From Amborella trichopoda (Eukaryota > Streptophyta > Magnoliopsida > Amborellales > Amborellaceae), in contig NW_006496077.1 in assembly GCF_000471905.2 (NCBI RefSeq), forward strand, positions 398,674 to 462,673: a DNA stretch of 64,000 nt, in the 5' to 3' direction. The position numbers and the translations under genes are program-made. Below the pieces are notes generated by a model. The model saw only the letters and a program-made list of their open reading frames with translations. It ran no database searches and was not told the origin of the DNA. Shown piece after piece: positions 57,490 through 64,000 of this stretch (its first letter is position 1; each line of letters begins with the position of its first letter).

Positions 57490-59189
57490 TCTTTTTCTTC
57501 TTAGCCACAGGACCACGTGAACGTCGAGGAGAGGTGATATTTTTTTAGGGATCTTATCGAAGTCCTCACCCTAATGTGGACTGTTTGCTATTCTGAAGTT
57601 GAGGATTTTGTACGGACCTCGTTACTCAAAATCAGACCCATCTGGTAATTGAGTGCCATGTCAAAGGGCATTGTTCCCATTTGTTTTAGGTTTCTTTGTC
57701 TTAGATAGACAATAAAAATTCCTTTAGTTAGGACTCATCTGCATCGTGCACCAGTTACTTTTTGATGGTAGGGTACCTCAATTTATCAAGGTGATGAGAT
57801 TTGGGTTTAACCCCTACCCACTGCTAACAGATCGTTACATAGCATATCCAAGGTCATGGTTGGTTTCTTAGCAAGTAGAGTACCTCAGTTTATCGAGGTG
57901 ACCAGCTTTGATATAACCCCTATCCACTGTTAGCAGGTCATTACATAGTAGGTTCAAAGTCATGGCTGACTTGGCCTTCTTGGGGCGTCTTTTGGTTTGT
58001 CGGAATGATTTCCTTGATGGTTTGCTGAAGATTCGTTGGTTGGCGTTGTTTGCTTCTACGCCAAGTTTTCTTTCGACAGTTAAGATACCTTTGTAAGGCC
58101 TATTTTCCATGTCCAGTAGGTGGAATTTTTGTTAGTCGGTCCCAAACGTCTGGGCCTATCAGCTAGAGGGAATGGTGGCAAGGCAGATTGAAGTCTCTGG
58201 CAGGTTCACCTTGACTTTGTCAGTTTCATGCCTTCGTAGTGGCCTTTAGCATTTTTAGAGTGTGCTCATGACCTCATGGGAATAGTGTTGTTCCTCATGA
58301 GACTTGTCTTTCCGTCTAGGTGAGTATTCTATCTTTCGAGTCCTTTTTGCGAATAGACTCAGACTGGTCGAATCTTTTTCTTGAAGCTCATATTTTTTTG
58401 GTTCTGGTATGGTGACGCTAAGGATTTTTCTTTTTTTGAGTGTGGGCTGAGGCCGCCTATTGAGGCGAGAGCTGTATCAACCTATTTATTGGCCCAAGCA
58501 TCCTTTGCGGATTTTCACTTGAACTAGGGAAGCAGCGTCGTCGAGACGGTTTTCACCAACTTCCTTTTATTTGGGGCTATTTTACCCATGAACATTCGAC
58601 CATGCCCTTTCGGGTTATCACCGCACCCCCGATTTTTATTTTCAAAACACTTTTACTCATGGTTTCGTGACCATTCCCATCCATCATTTTTGCTCATGGC
58701 ATTCCCTTTAATAGCTATACACCATGCCCGTTACTATTTTTTTTTTTTGTGTGTGAAGGCGTGTTTAAGGTCATGCCTTCAGGACCTCTCCGAAGCCTTT
58801 TAACGTCATGCAGCCACGACGTGCACTATAGTTTAAGGTCATACAACTGAACTGTGGTGGAGATGGATCGCAGTCTGTAGAGGCCATGAAGTGAGTATGG
58901 TAGTGAGTTTAGTTCACTTTTGGGGAGATGGCACGAGGCTACCTATGAAAGATGGATGATGTAGGAAAGGTGGGTGACAAATGGTGACCCACTAGCTTAC
59001 AACGAGTATAGGTGGGGGGATGGTTCACCATTTTGTGAGAGTGAGTGAGACTCACTGGGGAAAGGTGGAGGATGGTTAAATGAATGGACTCACTGGGGAG
59101 GTAGTGCAAATGGTGCACATGCCTGAATAGGTCAGTTAGGGAAGACGTGCATGAAGGTGCACGTAAAAGGTGTGTGTGCATATGTCGGG

Positions 59190-59820
59190 GCGAGTTTATG
59201 GTCATGCCTCTGGGACCTATGAAAAGCAGTTTTTCGCCATGCAGTCAGAACATGCACTGTGGTTTAGGGTCATATAGCTTGGACCGTGGTTATGTAATTT
59301 GAAGTCATGCAACTGGGACCATGTAGTTTAAGGTTACGCAACTATACCTCCGCTACCGTTTATGGTCGTATAGTTTGGATTGTGGTGTTGAGCATTTTAA
59401 TGACATGCAACCAGGATGTGTACTATGGTTTAAAGTTATATAGTTTGGACTGTGGTTATGGAGTTTAAAGTCATGAAACTAGGACCTCCACTACAGTTTA
59501 AGGTCATATCGCTTGGACCATACAGTTTGAGGTCGTGCAACAAGACCGAGGCTTTGAGTTCTAAGGTCATGTAGCACAGACCATGGTTATGCAGTTTAGA
59601 GTCTTGCGGCTTGGACTATGGAGTTTAAAGTCACGCAACTAGACCTCCACTATTGTTTAAGGTCATATAGTTTGTACGATGCAGTTTAAGGTCGTGCAAC
59701 TAGACTGAGGTTGTGAAGTTTAAGGTCATGCAGCATGGATCATGGCAATGCAGTTTAAGGTCATGCAACTAGACCTCTTCTACTGTTTATGGTCGTATAG
59801 TTTGGACCGTAGTGCGAGTC
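59190..59820 (+). repeat. Minisatellite of tttaaggtcatgcaactagacc type
   Basis: About fifteen degenerate units of 35-50 bp contain (t)agtttaaggtcatgca or its variant ggtcatatagtttggacc. Single related units occur at 16740-16790, 19660-19790 and 58800-58850. Confidence 0.85.
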
Positions 59821-60359
59821 AAAATAGGTCTATAGATAGCAATCTGACTCCCTAGGCATAAAATGGTTAATGCCATACATCAGTAGAGAGCTTTTTAGAT
59901 GGAGATGGTGGCCTTACAAGGAGTGGGAAACTTCATTGGTGGCTCAGAGGGCAAGTGCGACTCTTAGAGGATAAAATGATTAAAGCTAGCAAGAGGTTTC
60001 AATGGGAAAGCCGAATTCATTAAGGAAAAGAGGACAAATGTCGGTCCTTTACATCCTTGAGGACATAATAACTAAGTGTGAGGCAGACCACTGAGGATTG
60101 CAACAGTAAAAATGACCCTAACTCCACTGGGGATAAAAAGTCTGCAGTGCAAGTATGACTCTCCTACTGTTGATGAGAAGCCATGGCCAAGCTTGAACGA
60201 CCTGGGTACCACTTTGTCGGGGATAATAAGTCACAGTCAAGGTGCAACTTTATCAGGGATAACAGTAGCAAGACACACATGACTTCAGCCTGGGGTGTGT
60301 AAAAACAGACTGTTTTAAAATGTAGACGGCGGCATGCGCAGTGGCCATCACCTCTTAAA

Positions 60360-60690
60360 CAATCCATAGGCGCTGAGCCTTTTTGAAAACACAACCGACG
60401 CTTAGAACAGCCAACACTGTTTCTTTGACCAATCAGTTGGTGCTGGAGTTATTAAAAACACAGCCGATGATGAGGACAACTCGTGCTATTTCTTGAACAT
60501 AGCCGGTGCTGAGTCACTGAGCACACAGCTGGTGTTGGATCATTGAGCACACAGTCGATGTTGAAGTTACTAACACAGCTGGTGCTGGGTTTGCTGAGCA
60601 CATAGCTGACACTGAAGTTACTAACACAGCCAGTGCTGAAGTCACCAACAACACTACCGACCCGAGTGTTTTAGATAACATAGCCGGCGT
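60360..60690 (+). repeat. About 30-bp minisatellite (cagccggtgctg)
   Basis: Counterpart of 16850-17060 with about ten units, e.g. gagcacacagctggtgttgg. A further related array is at 61540-61790. Confidence 0.8.
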
Positions 60691-60888
60691 TGGGTGTGGG
60701 ATAGTATTTGGGCTCCGACCCGAGCCTGACCCGGTCCTGGCTTCTATTGAGCTTTTACATGGTGGTAGTAAAATTTGCTCGGGCCTCAGGTATGATCCCG
60801 ACTCGATCCGGGATGTTTATCATTTTTGGCTTTCCTTGGATGCGATTGGGATTCCCATTTTGTGAGGGACATTTGAGGGAAGGTTTGG

Positions 60889-60897
60889 CTATATATG
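60889..60897 (+). promoter_or_regulatory. Candidate antisense promoter, element 3
   Basis: ctatatatg in the context ggtttgg ... gtggtaaaccctcatttcatc, the copy B counterpart of 17266-17275. Confidence 0.45.
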
Positions 60898-62445
60898 GTG
60901 GTAAACCCTCATTTCATCGTTTCTCACCTAAGGTAAAAAAGACTTAAAGCAAAAAAAACAAAATTAACGGTAGGAAGAGGGTTCTCGGTGGAAGATCCGG
61001 CAAACAGTGGGCATTCCGGTAAGGGTTAGCAGGAGGTTTGCCAGCATGCAGGGGAGGTTCAGGTCGAACAAGGAGATGCCCATAGAGAAAGGAGGGAGGC
61101 TTAGTTGAAGTTACAAGAGCTTCACGATCGACACAGGGGTTTTCCAGGGCGACTCCAGCAATGCTTTTTGGGGCTCTGACGGAGGAAGAAAGAGATGTGA
61201 GTTGTTGTCGTAGGCTGCACAAGCATTTTCACTTGTTTTAGCAGTTTTGCTACAGCTGCGCGTGGTTTCCCTATGGCTTGGGAGAGGCTTTCTGGCAGGT
61301 TTCCCAGTAACTTGGGGGAAGGTGCAAAGGTTTTATAGCAGCAGAAGGGGAGTCCCAAGGAGAAACCAATGAGTTAAGGAAACAGACCGTCACTAAAGGT
61401 GGACAGTTGCGCTTTGAAGGTGTGCAACCGTCGGGAGGCGAATCCTCTTAGGCTTGAAAATGAGGGGTCTTAGGAATCGAGGAGATGTGCAGAAACAAAA
61501 AGTCACTGGGAGGTGAACAGCCACGGCGATGAACACCGTCAGTGCTGACTTAGAGTACAGATCTGACACTGGGCCTCAGTATCATAGCCGACGGTAGAGT
61601 TTAAGACACACAGCAAGTGCTATCCTTTTTGGGTGCACAGCTGGTGCTAATCATCAAGAAAACTAGCGTGGGAAGTTATCAACGCAGCCGGTGCTAGCCT
61701 TTATAAGACATAGCCGGTGCTGGCTCCAAATGGCACTCATCAGCGCATGGTCGGTGTCATGATGCGCCTGGTGTGGGAATTGTTGCACGCGGAGATGAGT
61801 CCTGTGCGGTGGTGTTCATGCATGGCGCTGACTTAGGTTAACAAAGGGTGGTAACTGGTCGTAAGGCTTGGCTTATGATGCACGTTGGAAGCCAAGTCCT
61901 CCAGCACAACAGTGAATCCATGTTGTTCTGTGGAAGGGCATCCACTATGAATAGGGTTCCATCATAGGCCAATTCCTTGCTCGAGAAGTCTACTTTGTAT
62001 GTTTGATATACACATCAGATGAATTAAAGCTGACTCAAAAATGGTCGGCTTCTTCTTTTTGCTTGTAACCATCCTCTTTGGTGGCCCCTATCAGATGAAT
62101 TGAAGCTGACTCTCCAAGGGTTTTGCTTCTTTTTCTTAATAAGGGTGCTTCTTTAGTGGGTGTGCTTCTTTTAAGAGAGCAATTCTTTCGTGGGTTTGCT
62201 TCTTCTTTATGAGGAAAGCATTTCTTTTGGCCTGTAACCGTCCTCTTATCCTCAGATGAAAGGGCAACACTGCAGGTTTGGGTTTGTAACCGTTCACTTA
62301 TCCTCATATACGAGAGACTTGTAACCTACCAACTAATGGGTTTCTTTTGGGCTTGTAATTTGTAATTCGTTTTTTCTGCAATCCTTAGAATATGTTTGGA
62401 CTGTCTTGCATACTTTGCATTGAGTCTCTTTCCTTTGCATATCCA

Positions 62446-63480
62446 TCATGGGTAGTATTTCTTTAGTTATTGCCCATTGATAGGGAGCATTGCCTCCTCT
62501 CCATCAGGATGTGCTAATATGTAAGCTCCATTTGGCGAGACTATTTTGACTGTAAAAGGACCTTCCCACTTGGGTTCAAACTTCCCTTTATGCAGACCAT
62601 GCATAATAATCAACCTCTTAATGGGTAGAACTAGATCGCCACGGGTGAATGAGCGGACCTTGACTGACTTGTCGAAAGCCCTTTTCATTCTCCCTTGGTT
62701 GAGCTTGAGGTTTTGGTGAGCATCTAACCTCTTTTCATCGAGTGCATCCAATTCTTGATTTCAAAGTTTGACTCTCTCATCTTCGGTTAGTCTTTGATGT
62801 AAAGTGACACGCAATGAAGGAATTTGAATTTCGAGGATAAAACTGCTTCACCCCCATAGAGAAGAGAATAAGGAGCGGACTCAATAGCATTTCGTGTAGT
62901 AGTACTATTGGCCCATAGTGCTTCAGGAAGTTTCTCGTGCCAATTTATACTGACTTGCTTCAAATATTGCATAGAGTCTTATTGAAGGCCTCAGCTAATC
63001 CATTGGCCCGAGGGTGGTACATAGTCGAGTACCTCCATTTGAAAACGACTGGTTAACCAAGCGATCAATATGATGACTTCTAAATTTAGTGCCATTGTCA
63101 GAGATAATCAGGTCAGGCACCCCAAACCGGTATATAATGTGATGTCACATGAAGTTAGTCATTGTGGTATATAATGTGATGTCGCATGAAGTTAGTCATT
63201 GTGGTACTAGGAACTTTCTTAAGGGGGATCGCTTCAGCCCACTTAGAGAAATAATCGGTTGCAGCTAGAATAAAGACATGACACATTGCCGAAGGAGGGT
63301 CAATAAGTCTTACAATGTCCATACCCCATAGTGAGAAGGGCGATGATGCCACTATAGGGTGTAAGGGCTCTTGATGTTGATGAACCAGGCTTGAATGCAT
63401 TTGGCACGCCTACCACTTTTTAGCATAGTTTAAGGAATCAACGATCATGGAAGGCCAATAATACCCCAATCTACGTATCT
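62446..63480 (-). pseudogene. int: Integrase domain of element 3
   Basis: 63155-63400 carries HPIVASSPFSLWGMDIV (first catalytic Asp) and ATDYFSKWAEAIPLKKVPST. 62787-62972 carries WHEKLPEALWANSTTTRNAI and PYSLLYGGEAVL. 62467-62751 carries MDALDEKRLDAHQNLKLNQG, FDKSVKVRSFTRGDLVLPI and KFEPKWEGPFTVKI, then PINGQ with a premature stop. The ancestral end KYYP with TGA is at 62446-62448. A tandem 37-bp duplication (63131-63204) shifts the frame inside the core. It is the best-preserved pol segment in the window but still interrupted. Confidence 0.92.
63131..63204 (+). repeat. 37-bp tandem duplication inside integrase
   Basis: tatataatgtgatgtcacat continues to attgtgg and is repeated immediately with one difference (tcaca against tcgca). 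37 is not a multiple of three, so it breaks the integrase frame. Confidence 0.95.
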
Positions 63481-63481
63481 G

Positions 63482-64000
63482 TTAATAGAGCTTAGGATCG
63501 GACTGGTGTAGTCCACAAATGCTTGAGTGTACCTCTTCTAACACCTTATTTGCCTCTTGCACATCCACACATCTAAGAAGAATGCCGTCAAATGACCATC
63601 TGAAGAGAGCATCTCCTTCAAGGAGGGTATTCTTGGTAGACATTCGACATACAATGTTGCGCTTGGCAGGATTTTCCAGGAGTCTACCATGTTTTAGTAA
63701 ACTGGTGATGGGCTCTCTCTGATCTTCTACCTGTTCAATTTCTACACATATTGGGTAAAAGAACTCTGGTTGCTGGTTTTGAACATTAGCTCCTTGAGTC
63801 TGTGCCATTTCTTGTTCAGTCCTGATTATTTCTTTAGCTAATAGAAGTGCTCCGAATGGATAACGAGGGCACTTGGGGAAGATATTTTTCTCATCATCTG
63901 CATCTTGCTCGGTTCTTAGTTCAACGTGTCTGCACTCTACCACCCAGACAACTGTGGGTCCTGATGAGGATAATTGAATTGTAGCCCCGAGTTTTGCAAG
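63482..64000 (-). pseudogene. Archaeal RNase H end and integrase zinc region, element 3
   Basis: 63482-63943 is open for 153 codons: CPRYPFGALLLAKEIIRTEQ, then a linker, then NTLLEGDALFRWSFDGILLR and VLEEVHSSICGLHQSDPKLY, the histidine half of the zinc motif. The cysteine half (near 63405-63425) contains a stop in place of a conserved position. Bases 63944-64000 continue as KLGATIQLSS-type sequence, the end of the archaeal RNase H, as in element 1. Confidence 0.85.

Larger units (their letters stand above)
42270..61122 (+). repeat. Large direct duplication, copy B
   Basis: Second copy of the composite segment described for 1-17497. It is about 1.4 kb longer, mainly because 58877-60446 is absent from copy A at position 16822. 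It also lacks about 165 bp present in A at about 1502-1665. Past 61122 it continues without an obvious break into the 3' spacer and pol end of element 3, so B looks like the more intact version of this right edge. Confidence 0.9.
57490..62445 (-). other. 3' spacer of element 3
   Basis: Noncoding and full of short repeats. 57770-57975 is a two-copy repeat. 58600-58760 is the ttttactcatgg/accatgccc segment. 58877-60446 is the part missing from copy A. A promoter candidate is at 60889. Past 61122 the sequence is unique to this copy: 61130-61540 with no recognisable features, a minisatellite at 61540-61790, and a T/C-rich stretch with gcttcttt units at 62040-62260. No coiled-coil antisense ORF could be read here with confidence. 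Confidence 0.55.
54309..64000 (-). mobile_element. Element 3: Tat retrotransposon with pol, continuing past the window
   Basis: Minus-oriented: 3' LTR L4, polypurine tract, a 5 kb spacer (57490-62445), then the 3' end of pol (integrase and the end of archaeal RNase H). Its pol is related to, but clearly different from, element 1's, so it is a separate insertion. The 5' half lies beyond position 64000. Confidence 0.75.

Overview
This window reads as heterochromatin-like DNA from a seed plant with a large, repeat-rich genome. I cannot name the species. I found no host gene, tRNA, rRNA, CRISPR array or prokaryotic operon. What can be recognised is decayed LTR retrotransposon sequence of the Ty3/gypsy Tat lineage (Ogre/Grande/Retand relatives). 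The lineage call rests on four things: reverse transcriptase with YVDD, a second archaeal-type RNase H between RNase H and integrase, a pol end of the KRYYP type, and a primer-binding-site motif close to TGGCGACTCCACTGGGGACA seen four times. Every gene is broken by stops, frameshifts, deletions or loss of catalytic residues.

Layout, left to right. (1) 1-1760: a minus-oriented LTR (L0), cut by the window start. (2) 1761-10351: a plus-oriented element without pol: gag (+) 2137-4370, an antisense coiled-coil ORF (-) 4702-6602, a polypurine tract, then a 3.6 kb plus-oriented LTR 6707-10351. (3) 10355-12375: a PBS, a plus-strand leader with a gag N-terminal remnant, then an unexplained AT-rich stretch. 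(4) 12376-17497: a minus-oriented LTR (L1) with 2 kb of its element's 3' spacer. (5) 17490-28207: a second minus element (element 1): LTR fragment L6, spacer, and a pseudogenised gag-pol (gag, linker, RT, RNase H, archaeal RNase H, integrase, read right to left). (6) 28211-40404: a minus element without RT, RNase H or integrase (element 2), flanked by LTRs L2 and L3. It carries gag and protease remnants on the minus strand and the same coiled-coil ORF on the plus strand. L2 also serves as 5' LTR of element 1, because both L2 and L3 have a PBS on their left side. (7) 40405-43825: LTR L5. (8) 43826-54308: a second copy of units 2-3. (9) 54309-64000: LTR L4, a 5 kb spacer, and the integrase end of an autonomous-type pol (element 3) running off the window.

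The stretch from 1 to 17497 and the stretch from about 42270 to 61122 are copies of one composite segment. By eye they differ at roughly 5-8% of positions, plus indels, so a nested insertion complex was duplicated directly about 42 kb apart. The LTRs are unusually long because their U5 halves hold purine/pyrimidine tracts and several minisatellite families.

The most interesting pattern is the shared architecture of the pol-deficient elements: gag (with or without protease), then no RT-integrase, then a coiled-coil protein encoded on the opposite strand next to the 3' LTR. A conserved TATA box pointing in the antisense direction lies in the 3' spacer. Tat elements are known to carry extra antisense ORFs, so the novelty is the specific family and its retention in pol-less derivatives, not the idea itself.
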